From Candidatus Glassbacteria bacterium RIFCSPLOWO2_12_FULL_58_11 (lineage in GTDB: Bacteria > Gemmatimonadota > Glassbacteria > GWA2-58-10): a stretch of 7,773 nt of DNA. The stretch spans positions 1 to 7,773 of the forward strand of contig MFIX01000169.1 in the NCBI GenBank assembly GCA_001780825.1, in the 5' to 3' direction. Of the stretch, positions 1 to 6,622 are shown in pieces. Numbering within the stretch: the stretch's first letter is position 1; each line of letters starts with the position of its first letter. The notes beneath the pieces were generated by a model. It saw nothing but the letters and a program-made list of their open reading frames with translations, did not search any database and was not told where the DNA came from. Both the position numbers and the translations under genes were made by a program.

Positions 1-1
1 T

Positions 2-1456
2 GTTATCGGCGAGCCGGATCCCGAGTTTCCACGGGTGGAGCAGCACGAAGATTCTGACCTCCAGATGCTCATCTCCAATATCGGCGTGCTGATGGACTGG
101 CCGGCGGCCTATACCCCAAACATCGGCTCAATGGATGCATTCATGCTGGTTCAGCTCAAACGCAGGTTCTCCTCGAAGGGCGCATTCGAGTACGTGGAGC
201 GGCTGCGTAAAGATCTCCGGGAGAAATTCCCGGAGGTAGAGTTCGCTTTCGATACCGGCGGCATGTTGACCGCGGCGCTCAATTTCGGCGAGCCGGCCCC
301 GGTGCACATTCAGGTGAGCGGCAGCAACTATCTGACTGCTTATGAGATAGCGGAAAAGATAGCCCGGGAAATACGGGAAGTCCCAGGCGCCACAGACGTT
401 CGCATCGCCCAGCGGCTGGATTACCCGACTGTCGAAGTGACCGTGGACCGTGTCAAAAGCGCGTATCTCGGTCTGTCTATGGAGGATGTAATCAAGAACC
501 TGGTGACCGCCACTAATTCTAGCGTTAATTTCGATCCCGCCTTCTGGATCGACAACCGCAATGGTAACCACTACTTTATCGGCGCCCAGTATACGGAAGC
601 CGCGCTTAACTCCTTCGAAACTATCCGGGACATCCCGCTGACCGGTCCGGGTAACCGGGCTGTCACTACCCTGCGGAACGTGGCTACTTTGGAAAGGAGT
701 ACCGGTCCCGCGGTGATCAATCACCGGGATATCACCCGTGTAATCGACATTTACGCCGATGTCGGGCCGGGGAGGGTACTGGGTGACGTGGTCAATGATA
801 TCGAAGACCGGCTGGCCACCGACAACGAGATCGCGCCGGCGGCCAGGGAGTCCAGCCGGGGGAAATATTTTGAAGTAACCGGGCCGGATTACCAGGGCAA
901 AGGTTACAGTTATACGATGAGCGGTGAAATTCAGGTCATGCAAAATTCTTTTTCCCAGTTCGGCCTCGGACTGTTCCTGGCCATCGTGCTGGTTTATCTG
1001 ATCATGGTCGGGCAGTTCCGCTCGTTCCTCGACCCCCTGATCGTGCTGGTCGCCGTCCCGCTCGGACTGATCGGAGTTGCGCTTACTCTGTTTATCACCG
1101 GATCAAACCTCAACATACAGTCTTTCATGGGGATAATCATGATGGTTGGGATTGTCGTTGAATATAGCATCCTGCTGGTCGATTTTGCCAACCGGCGAGT
1201 GGGCGAGGGAGTTTCGGTGGAAACCGCAGTCCGGGAGGCCGGAGTGGTACGGCTGCGGCCGATCATGATGACTTCTCTGACCACCGTGCTGGCCCTGGTG
1301 CCGATGGCCCTGGGCCTTGGCGGCGGCGAGAGCAATATCCCCCTGGCGCGGGCAATTATCGGCGCGGTTCTGGCGGCTTCGGTTCTGTCACTTTTTATCG
1401 TGCCCTTAATCTACGTCAAGATCAAGCGGCCAAGGGCCGGAGAACCACGATTATAA
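2..1456 (+). CDS. RND efflux pump inner-membrane subunit, C-terminal part (5' truncated by window)
   Basis: This is the inner-membrane transporter of a tripartite RND (AcrB/HAE1-like) pump, which uses proton influx to push substrates to an outer-membrane channel. The frame is open to the left edge, and the residues before the GTG at 35 (VIGEPDPEFPR) continue the protein, so that GTG is not the real start. About 484 residues are visible, against roughly 1,050 for the family. Numbered from the GTG, the periplasmic porter/docking part spans about 1-300. Five hydrophobic helices equivalent to TM8-TM12 follow at about 309-328, 334-356, 361-385, 406-429 and 437-461. Family hallmarks are GQFRSFLDPLIVL after TM8, the TM10 stretch ending ILLVDFANRR, and RLRPIMMTS before TM11. 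The TM10 position equivalent to the AcrB lysine is Glu (376), followed by Tyr. The adaptor gene starts 18 bases after the TAA. Family assignment is secure; the substrate cannot be read from the sequence. Confidence 0.95.
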   Translation, partial: VIGEPDPEFPRVEQHEDSDLQMLISNIGVLMDWPAAYTPNIGSMDAFMLVQLKRRFSSKGAFEYVERLRKDLREKFPEVEFAFDTGGMLTAALNFGEPAPVHIQVSGSNYLTAYEIAEKIAREIREVPGATDVRIAQRLDYPTVEVTVDRVKSAYLGLSMEDVIKNLVTATNSSVNFDPAFWIDNRNGNHYFIGAQYTEAALNSFETIRDIPLTGPGNRAVTTLRNVATLERSTGPAVINHRDITRVIDIYADVGPGRVLGDVVNDIEDRLATDNEIAPAARESSRGKYFEVTGPDYQGKGYSYTMSGEIQVMQNSFSQFGLGLFLAIVLVYLIMVGQFRSFLDPLIVLVAVPLGLIGVALTLFITGSNLNIQSFMGIIMMVGIVVEYSILLVDFANRRVGEGVSVETAVREAGVVRLRPIMMTSLTTVLALVPMALGLGGGESNIPLARAIIGAVLAASVLSLFIVPLIYVKIKRPRAGEPRL

Positions 1457-1474
1457 TTTAACGGAGAATGCTTA

Positions 1475-2578
1475 ATGAAAAAAACAGCGTTGTCAGCATC
1501 TTGCTTCCTTCTGGCAGTTCTGGGATTGAATCTTTCGCCTCTAGCCGGCGAGGACCTGCCGGTGGTTAAGGTGGTTACGCCCATAAGCAAGGCAAGTGTC
1601 CGGCAGATCGAACTTCCCGGCTCTTTTGAGCCCCTGGCTGATGTGGCGCTCTATGCCAAGGCTACCGGATATCTCGAAATATTGAAAGTCGATATCGGCG
1701 ACCGGATCAAAAAGGGCGAGCTAATCTGCAGGATAGCCGCTCCGGAACTGGTGGCCGATTTGAAAAAAGCGGAGGCGCGCCTCGATTTGGAAAGCCACCG
1801 GCTCGACCTGGCCAGGCTGACCGGTGAAAGGCTGGAGGGACTGCTGAAAGATGAACCGGTAGCAGTTACGCGCCAGCAGGTGGACGAGGCGCAGGCCGAA
1901 ATTGGAGTAGCAAATGCGCGGTTGGAGGAAGCCGGGGCCGAACTCCAGAGCCTTCGGGCTCTAGTCGGCTACCTGGAAATCAGCGCCCCGTTCAACGGGG
2001 TTTTAACCGAGCGAAAGGTGGACCCCGGCGATTTTATCAAGTCGGCCGCCTCCGGCGACGCCGCGCCGGTGGGAAGATTGATGAACGACGATTCGATCAG
2101 AATTTTCGTCTACGTCCCGGAGGAGTCAGCTCTGCTTTTATCAACAGGCGATCCGGCCTCGGTCAGTCTTGACGCGATGCCGGGAGGTACTTTTCAGGGA
2201 TTGGTGTCCAGGTTCGCCGGCGCTTTGAACCCGGATTCGCGGACGATGAGAACAGAGATCAGGCTGCCAAATGCGGATCACAAGTTCAGGCCGGGAATGT
2301 ACGCCCACGTAAAGCTCAGCATCAAGACTGGCGGCGCGACCCTGGCTGTACCCTCGTCCGCAGTGAGCCAATCGGGACAGAAGGCCGTCGTGTACGTAGT
2401 CCGGGACCAGACATTGCATCTGCAGGAAGTGAAAACCGGATACGATGATGGCAAGACCGTAGAGATAGTTTCCGGGTTGGAGCCGGCCGACAAGGTTGTG
2501 GTTTCCGGGAGGCAAAGCCTAAAAACGGGCCAGGCGGTTACAGTGGTCCAGAGCTCTCTCGAATCTCTGTCGGACTGA
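1475..2578 (+). CDS. RND periplasmic adaptor subunit (membrane fusion protein, HlyD/AcrA family)
   Basis: This 367-residue adaptor should link the RND pump to the outer-membrane channel in the periplasm. The ATG at 1475 is preceded by ACGGAGA with suitable spacing. An N-terminal signal peptide (MKKTALSASC, then a hydrophobic run) probably ends near SPLAGED at about residue 25. There is no convincing lipobox, so the protein looks soluble or peripherally held rather than a lipoprotein as in AcrA. The order is typical: first lipoyl half about 50-90 (KATGYLEILKVDIGDRIKKG), helical hairpin about 91-160, second lipoyl half about 165-190 (YLEISAPFNGVLTERKVDPG), beta-barrel about 205-285 (FRPGMYAHVKL near its end), and membrane-proximal domain about 286-360. 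It lies 18 bases after the pump gene and 42 bases before the channel gene, so co-transcription is likely. Length is normal and no lesion is seen. Confidence 0.95.
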   Translation: MKKTALSASCFLLAVLGLNLSPLAGEDLPVVKVVTPISKASVRQIELPGSFEPLADVALYAKATGYLEILKVDIGDRIKKGELICRIAAPELVADLKKAEARLDLESHRLDLARLTGERLEGLLKDEPVAVTRQQVDEAQAEIGVANARLEEAGAELQSLRALVGYLEISAPFNGVLTERKVDPGDFIKSAASGDAAPVGRLMNDDSIRIFVYVPEESALLLSTGDPASVSLDAMPGGTFQGLVSRFAGALNPDSRTMRTEIRLPNADHKFRPGMYAHVKLSIKTGGATLAVPSSAVSQSGQKAVVYVVRDQTLHLQEVKTGYDDGKTVEIVSGLEPADKVVVSGRQSLKTGQAVTVVQSSLESLSD

Positions 2579-2620
2579 TGATCCGGATTGCGCCAGGCTG
2601 AGTTTATTTAAGGGGAAACC

Positions 2621-4027
2621 ATGCCGAATATGAAGAATCTGATTGCCGCCGGACTGATTGCCGGCCTGTCGTATTCAATACCATTGTGTGGGCAAGAGCC
2701 TATGCCTACAACCGGTGCTAAGACTCACAGCATTTCACAATTCGATTTTACCATTCCTGATACTATCTTTAATTTCCTCGGACGCAGCGCCCGGGAGATC
2801 AAACAGGCGGAAGTGGTCAAGCTGGCGCTCGAAAGAGGCTTGCCGCCCAAAAGCGCTAGGCTGAGGATCAGGGAGGCTGAGGGTGTAAAATTTCAGGCGG
2901 CCGCTTCATTTATCCCGACTATTTCGCCGGGACTTTATCTTGAACGCACCGATGGCCGCGTTCAAGGCTCGTTCGGCGAACTGCGCGACGTCGAGTTCAA
3001 CACGGTAAACCCGGGGATTTTCTTACTCTACGGATTAAACCCGGCGGAAACCACCTACCGGATGATCGCCGCCGGGAACCGCCTGGAGTCGGTTCGCTCC
3101 GGCAGCCGTGAAGTTGAAAATAGCTCGATCAGCGAGGCGAGCGTTCAATTTGTTGACCTGCAATATGCTGCCGTGGCGATAGCGGTGGCCCGGGAACTTG
3201 AAACCAACGCCGGAGAACTGCTCAGGATAAGCCGTGCAAGACTGAAGCAAGGACTGGGTAACGAAGAGGACGTCTACCGTTCGGAGGCGAATTCGGTGCG
3301 GGCCGGCCGTGAGGTGCTGAACCGTCAGATCGCCTTCGAACATACGACACTGCTGCTGGCTGAAACCCTGAATCTTGACCCCGGAACTGTTCTTATCCCC
3401 CGGCCGGCCGCTCTCGAGCCGCTGGAACTGCTGGGCAAAGACAGGCTGCAGGAGGAATTAATCGAGGCGGCACAAAATACCCGGCCGGCGCTGGAAAGTG
3501 CACAGCGCGACGAGGAGGCGGCTGAGGCGGAACTCGCCGGGGAAAGATGGCGATTTTTCTCTCCCCGTTTTGATCTGGTTTACCGGCTGGGGACAATCGG
3601 TGGACAGTTTAACGACCAGCTCAGGGAAGAAAGGCTTACCCTTCTCGCCTCGCTGGACCTCAGCCCGGTCCTCTGGGGCCGGACCAGGGAGCTGAAGGCC
3701 CGATACGAATTGAGCGCGGTAAATACCGAAATGGTGCTCTCCCGGGTGCAGCGAAACGTTCAACAGGCCTATCGCGAATACCTCAACGCTGGAAACCAGA
3801 TGTCTCTCGCGGTAAGCGGAATCGAATCTGCGGAGGCAGCCCTGCGGATCAGCAAATCGAGGTTCACTGCCGGCCTTGGCCTGGCAGTCGAGGTGATCGA
3901 GGCCCAGAAGGAATTAGCAGAGGCGCGTTTGGGTTATTACTTCGCGGCTGCCTTGTATAACAAGGCGCAGATCAGGCTGCTCTTCGAGACCGGCGAAATC
4001 GAGCCCGCAGTTTTTTCGTCACCCTGA
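2621..4027 (+). CDS. TolC-family outer membrane efflux protein (OEP)
   Basis: This 468-residue protein is the outer-membrane channel of the efflux operon, forming the trimeric beta-barrel and alpha-helical tunnel through which substrates leave. The ATG at 2621 follows AAGGGG by five bases; the next ATG (codon 4) is too far from that site. A signal peptide covers about residues 1-24 (MPNMKNLIAAGLIAGLSYSI); a Cys at 23 lies in IPLCGQ, which does not match a standard lipobox. Two structurally repeated OEP halves lie at about 60-255 and 275-455. Each has the characteristic helix start: SRARLKQGLGNEEDVYRSEA near 204 and SKSRFTAGLGLAVEVIEAQK near 411. The protein is rich in Ala, Glu, Arg and Leu, as expected for long coiled helices. 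No clear rho-independent terminator follows within 100 bases. The presence of this gene also shows that the host has an outer membrane. Confidence 0.93.
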   Translation: MPNMKNLIAAGLIAGLSYSIPLCGQEPMPTTGAKTHSISQFDFTIPDTIFNFLGRSAREIKQAEVVKLALERGLPPKSARLRIREAEGVKFQAAASFIPTISPGLYLERTDGRVQGSFGELRDVEFNTVNPGIFLLYGLNPAETTYRMIAAGNRLESVRSGSREVENSSISEASVQFVDLQYAAVAIAVARELETNAGELLRISRARLKQGLGNEEDVYRSEANSVRAGREVLNRQIAFEHTTLLLAETLNLDPGTVLIPRPAALEPLELLGKDRLQEELIEAAQNTRPALESAQRDEEAAEAELAGERWRFFSPRFDLVYRLGTIGGQFNDQLREERLTLLASLDLSPVLWGRTRELKARYELSAVNTEMVLSRVQRNVQQAYREYLNAGNQMSLAVSGIESAEAALRISKSRFTAGLGLAVEVIEAQKELAEARLGYYFAAALYNKAQIRLLFETGEIEPAVFSSP

Positions 4028-4094
4028 AACGGACTGTTAAAGATATCCATTGAGAATTAAGGCACTAACCGTATAAGTGATTGGATCACAAAAT

Positions 4095-4113
4095 GATAAT
4101 GATAATCAAGCAG
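4095..4113 (+). promoter_or_regulatory. Candidate Fur-type (iron regulator) binding site
   Basis: Two tandem GATAAT hexamers followed by CA match the first 14 consecutive positions of the classical 19-base Fur box GATAATGATAATCATTATC; the last five positions do not match. The preceding hexamer CAAAAT (4089-4094) matches GATAAT at four of six positions, so the site can also be read as three direct hexamers. If functional it would most simply control a promoter for phhB, about 200 bases downstream, or an unseen small RNA. No fur gene or iron gene is visible in the window, and the region is AT-rich, so a chance match is possible. Confidence 0.35.
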
Positions 4114-4208
4114 ATTTGCCATACGACTTGCTATTTTATCCCATCTGCAAATAAACAATTCACATATCATGCTTGGCTCAATTATCAATAGCTTGTTTCT
4201 TTTGTCTT

Positions 4209-4260
4209 GCCTGCGCCGGATTTCCGCTGCTCGAACGGGGGCGGAAACCCAGCCGCAGGC
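4209..4260 (+). other. Nested hairpin in the leader of phhB
   Basis: An outer stem GCCTGCG (4209-4215) pairs perfectly with CGCAGGC (4254-4260). An inner stem TTTCCGC (4221-4227) pairs perfectly with GCGGAAA (4241-4247), closing a 13-base loop. GG (4218-4219) with CC (4249-4250) and C4216 with G4252 add pairs between the stems. No T-run follows, so it is not a rho-independent terminator. It could be a 5' UTR structure for phhB or a decayed repeat. Confidence 0.4.
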
Positions 4261-4311
4261 GGAAAATACCCGCTGTCAAATTGAAGCCCGCCAGGCAAGG
4301 GGAGGAGATAG

Positions 4312-4650
4312 ATGAGCGACACCGGAGCATTGGCCGACAGAAAGTGCAAGCCCTGCGAGGGCGGAGTCGAGCCTTTGAGCGAATCCGAGGCCCGCAAGCT
4401 GCTCGAACAGCTTCCCCAGTGGGAGCTGGCCGAGGGAAAGCGCATCCGCAGGAAATTCACTTTCAAGGATTTCCGCGCCGCGCAGGCCTGGCTCAACCGC
4501 GTGGCCGACCAGGCCGAGGCGGAAAACCACCATCCGGATATCACCTGGAACTACAACAAGGTCCTGATCGAGCTGTCCACCCACTCGATTGGGGGCCTGA
4601 GCGAGAACGACTTTATCCTGGCGGACAGGATCGACCGCTTAAAAACTTGA
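4312..4650 (+). CDS. phhB: Pterin-4a-carbinolamine dehydratase (PCD/DCoH family)
   Basis: This enzyme dehydrates 4a-hydroxytetrahydrobiopterin (pterin-4a-carbinolamine) to quinonoid dihydropterin, recycling the cofactor of aromatic amino acid hydroxylases in the cytoplasm; some family members are linked to molybdopterin metabolism instead. The 112-residue length is normal. The active-site signature is complete: Glu69, then His73-His74-Pro75, Tyr81, His91 and Asp100, with the family spacing E-x3-HHP-x5-Y-x9-H-x8-D. The conserved C-terminal THSIGGLSENDFILA is present, and so is the N-terminal KCKPCEGGVEPL segment seen in many bacterial members. The ATG at 4312 has GGAGG six bases upstream. No signal peptide or membrane segment is present. 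No phenylalanine hydroxylase gene is in the window, so the true pterin partner is unknown. The gene is convergent with the Gldg/DUF4340 operon. Confidence 0.96.
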   Translation: MSDTGALADRKCKPCEGGVEPLSESEARKLLEQLPQWELAEGKRIRRKFTFKDFRAAQAWLNRVADQAEAENHHPDITWNYNKVLIELSTHSIGGLSENDFILADRIDRLKT

Positions 4651-4656
4651 GGCAAT

Positions 4657-4694
4657 GTAGGGGCGATCCCGATTTATCGGGACGTCGCCCCTAC
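4657..4694. repeat. REP-like long palindrome (38 bases)
   Basis: GTAGGGGCGA (4657-4666) is the exact reverse complement of TCGCCCCTAC (4685-4694). Inside it TCCCGAT (4667-4673) is the reverse complement of ATCGGGA (4676-4682), leaving a TT loop and a two-base CG bulge. The element starts seven bases after the phhB stop. No T-run follows on the plus strand. The GTAGGGGCGA...TCGCCCCTAC termini resemble short palindromic repeats I recall as dispersed between genes in many environmental bacterial genomes. The window holds only one copy, so its repetitive nature is inferred. Confidence 0.55.
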
Positions 4695-4723
4695 GTATAC
4701 TGTTAAAATTAAATAACTTACCC

Positions 4724-4764
4724 AAAATAACAAAAGGGGTTGCCTCATTTGGGACAACCCCTTT
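4724..4764 (-). terminator. Rho-independent terminator of the Gldg/DUF4340 operon
   Basis: Read on the minus strand, a perfect 10-base stem AAAGGGGTTG/CAACCCCTTT (4755-4764 with 4733-4742, 12-base loop) is followed by TGTTATTTT, a T-rich tail. It lies about 64 bases beyond the DUF4340 stop codon, where an operon terminator is expected. On the plus strand the stem is followed only by GTGTCG, so it would stop phhB transcripts weakly at best, although the hairpin sits between two convergent genes. Confidence 0.85.
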
Positions 4765-4828
4765 GTGTCGTTAATGCTTATCCGGATCGGCCCGGCCGGT
4801 AATGGGCCCTATTTCTCTTTACCCCAGG

Positions 4829-6622
4829 TTATTTATCTTCCGGCTTGAATTTCTCGACAGTATCCGGTATCCCGCGGAAAACGCTACCCTCTACGGCATA
4901 GATTTTCGGGTCTCCCGAGGCGCGCAGGCAGCGCTCATCCTTTCCGGCGACCGAATCGGCGAAAGTGAGCCCGGCGGCAAGGGAATCTCCAGCCCAGAAG
5001 GCGGCTTTCAGGACTGGAGCGGCGAAACCATAAGCTGTGCTGTCCGCGCCGTTCTCCGAGATAACCTGAGTGAATTTGAGCTCGCTCAGGTCCCAGAGCA
5101 GGTTCTGCACTTTCCAGCCCTGGGCCTTGACCTTTTCCGGCCCGCTGATCTGCCAGTTCTCGCCCTTTTTTTCCAGCTCCAGGGTCCGTCCGGGGAATTC
5201 CAGGCGAACGCGGGTGATCTTGCCCGTGTCGAATTCGATGATTCTCCGGTAACAGAGCTCATCGAATGTCTGCACCAGCCGCCAGGCCGTCGAGCTGTCC
5301 ACCACGGCCACGTCCGGCGACCGGCTAACTTTGACATAAACCAGGGAATCAGCCGGGCGATCGGCGCCGCGGGCGAATGTGAGCCGGTTCTCTGTGCTGT
5401 CGGCGCGGAAAATGACCTCGAGGAACGGCTGTTTGAAATAGTTTTCCACCTTGGCGTAGGGCGACTGGAGGAAGCTTTTCGCTTTCAAGTCTTTCAGGTC
5501 CCAGAGCAGCCCGTCGATCTTTGAGCCATCGGCCCGGGCGGCTTTGGGTTCGCTGAGCCGCCATGTATCGCCGGAATCCTTGACCGCGGTGATCCGCTCC
5601 AGCGGCAAGACCAGGGTCAGCCGGTTTATTTTATCTTTCGGCTGGCTGACCAGGGCCATGTCCCGCAGGGCCGAGGGATCGCGCTTCAACAGCTCGACCA
5701 GGTCCGCGCCTGCCAGGAATAGGCCATCCATCTCCTTCCGGCGGGCGTAATAGTTGCCCGCGGAGTCCCGGCCGCCGAACCGCAGCTCATGCAGGGCGGC
5801 GCTGCCCTGCTCGACCAGCGTGAGTGTCAACTGGGGCGGGTCCAAGCCATAGGTTTTAAGGCCGCCGACCGTAAGGGTATCGATAAATCCCTTGGCCTCG
5901 GCCCCGGTAATTTTCTCCAGCAGATTCTTGACGCTGTCGCTTTCCGCCGGGGCAGCCAGCGGCGCGGTAAGCCGCCACTGCTCATCCTGTTTTTCCAGCC
6001 GCAGGGTCACGCCCGGCTCCGCCCCGGCGCTCACCAGGCGTCCGATCCGGTTGCGGTCCGCGTGCAGCAGCTTCTTGTCCCGCAGATCCTTGACAGTCTT
6101 GTTCAGGTCGGAGAGCACCCAACTGTTGAGCAGGATCACTTTATGCGGGGCCACGGCATTCGCCGCATAGATATAGGAATCTCCGGGGCTTTTGTTGCCG
6201 ATGGACAGTCTGCGGCTTTCTTTCAGGCCGCTGGGAAAGACTTCCAGGACCAGTTTCGGCGTGTCCAGGCCGAAAATCGACAGGTCGGCGGCCGAGTCCT
6301 CGACCACCCGGTCGAGAGCGGCCCCGGCGGCATTGCTGAGCAGGCGGGCCACGGCCTCGCTGTCCGCGGCCACCGGAAACGGAGCGGTGATCTTCCAGCC
6401 GGCAGTGGAATGCTCCAGGACAGTCGTATCAGCCCCGGGCGCGGAATCCCGGCGGGCGATCACGATAAAGCGGTCGAGACTGTCGGCGCTGAACTGCACG
6501 GCTTTTTTCTCCAGCGCCTCCTGCGCCTCGCGCTCCTTGCCGCCCTTATATTCGTAGAAGTAATATAAGAGCGCCAGCGCTGCGAACAATCCGAGAAAGA
6601 TCAGCGGCCTCTTGAGGCTCAT
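4829..6622 (-). CDS. DUF4340 domain-containing protein, membrane-anchored, four internal repeats
   Basis: This 597-residue protein has one N-terminal hydrophobic helix (about residues 6-23, preceded by MSLKR) that should anchor it in the inner membrane, with the rest probably periplasmic. The remainder is four tandem units of about 137 residues. Each has a Trp-led motif at W76 (GWKITAPFPV), W216 (QWRLTAPLAA), W354 (TWRLSEPKAA) and W490 (NWQISGPEKV), followed about 20 residues on by a helix with LL (for example GLLWDLKDLKAKSF). Units 1, 2 and 4 then have a YG or FG-x-x-x-P segment. This matches the DUF4340 family, which has no established biochemical function and is commonly encoded after Gldg-type ABC auxiliary genes. 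The ATG overlaps the upstream stop as ATGA (6619-6622), and AGGAGG (6631-6636) lies eight bases before it, so translation is probably coupled. It is the last gene of its operon, ending ahead of the terminator. Confidence 0.9.
   Translation of the reverse strand: MSLKRPLIFLGLFAALALLYYFYEYKGGKEREAQEALEKKAVQFSADSLDRFIVIARRDSAPGADTTVLEHSTAGWKITAPFPVAADSEAVARLLSNAAGAALDRVVEDSAADLSIFGLDTPKLVLEVFPSGLKESRRLSIGNKSPGDSYIYAANAVAPHKVILLNSWVLSDLNKTVKDLRDKKLLHADRNRIGRLVSAGAEPGVTLRLEKQDEQWRLTAPLAAPAESDSVKNLLEKITGAEAKGFIDTLTVGGLKTYGLDPPQLTLTLVEQGSAALHELRFGGRDSAGNYYARRKEMDGLFLAGADLVELLKRDPSALRDMALVSQPKDKINRLTLVLPLERITAVKDSGDTWRLSEPKAARADGSKIDGLLWDLKDLKAKSFLQSPYAKVENYFKQPFLEVIFRADSTENRLTFARGADRPADSLVYVKVSRSPDVAVVDSSTAWRLVQTFDELCYRRIIEFDTGKITRVRLEFPGRTLELEKKGENWQISGPEKVKAQGWKVQNLLWDLSELKFTQVISENGADSTAYGFAAPVLKAAFWAGDSLAAGLTFADSVAGKDERCLRASGDPKIYAVEGSVFRGIPDTVEKFKPEDK

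Larger units (their letters stand above)
4028..4311. other. Intergenic region between the efflux operon and phhB
   Basis: This 284-base gap has two halves of different composition. Bases 4028 to about 4200 are AT-rich and contain a 13-base palindrome (GTGAT-TGG-ATCAC at 4077-4089), tandem GATAAT units, and a widely spaced inverted repeat GCAGAT/ATCTGC (4110-4115 and 4143-4148). Bases 4205-4311 are GC-rich and foldable and end in a strong ribosome binding site for phhB (GGAGG at 4301-4305, six bases before the ATG). I see no good sigma-70 promoter pair: TTGCCA at 4116 has no matching -10 box at 16-18 bases. No terminator with a T-run is present for the upstream operon. A 48-codon ORF (4169-4315) exists but lacks a ribosome binding site. 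Confidence 0.6.

Noticed and set aside
128..943. 271-codon minus-strand ORF opposite the RND gene
   Set aside because: Antisense to conserved RND sequence, with no family features.
1475..1560. Adaptor protein as a lipoprotein through Cys10
   Set aside because: The residues before Cys10 (LSAS) do not form a proper lipobox, and the hydrophobic core of the signal peptide lies after this Cys.
4077..4089. GTGATTGGATCAC as a CRP/FNR operator
   Set aside because: The half-sites are separated by five bases (GTGA-N5-TCAC), not the six needed for CRP, and FNR half-sites (TTGAT/ATCAA) are not matched. It remains only an unexplained palindrome.
4110..4148. GCAGAT/ATCTGC inverted repeat as terminator of the efflux operon
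   Set aside because: Only six pairs with a 27-base loop and no following T-run; too weak to call.
4657..4694. Palindrome after phhB as a rho-independent terminator of phhB
   Set aside because: The strong stem is not followed by a T-run (GTATACTGTTAAAATT follows), so a REP-like repeat is the better reading.
4173..4706. 177-codon plus-strand ORF from a TTG start running through phhB
   Set aside because: It overlaps phhB entirely in another frame, its composition is Arg/Gly/Pro-rich as expected for a shadow frame, and phhB has the full catalytic signature and a strong ribosome binding site.
4802..6568. Long plus-strand ORFs (4802-5524 and 5789-6568) opposite the DUF4340 gene
   Set aside because: They are antisense to a well-supported gene in GC-rich DNA, have no recognisable domain or ribosome binding site, and mirror the codon pattern of the real strand.
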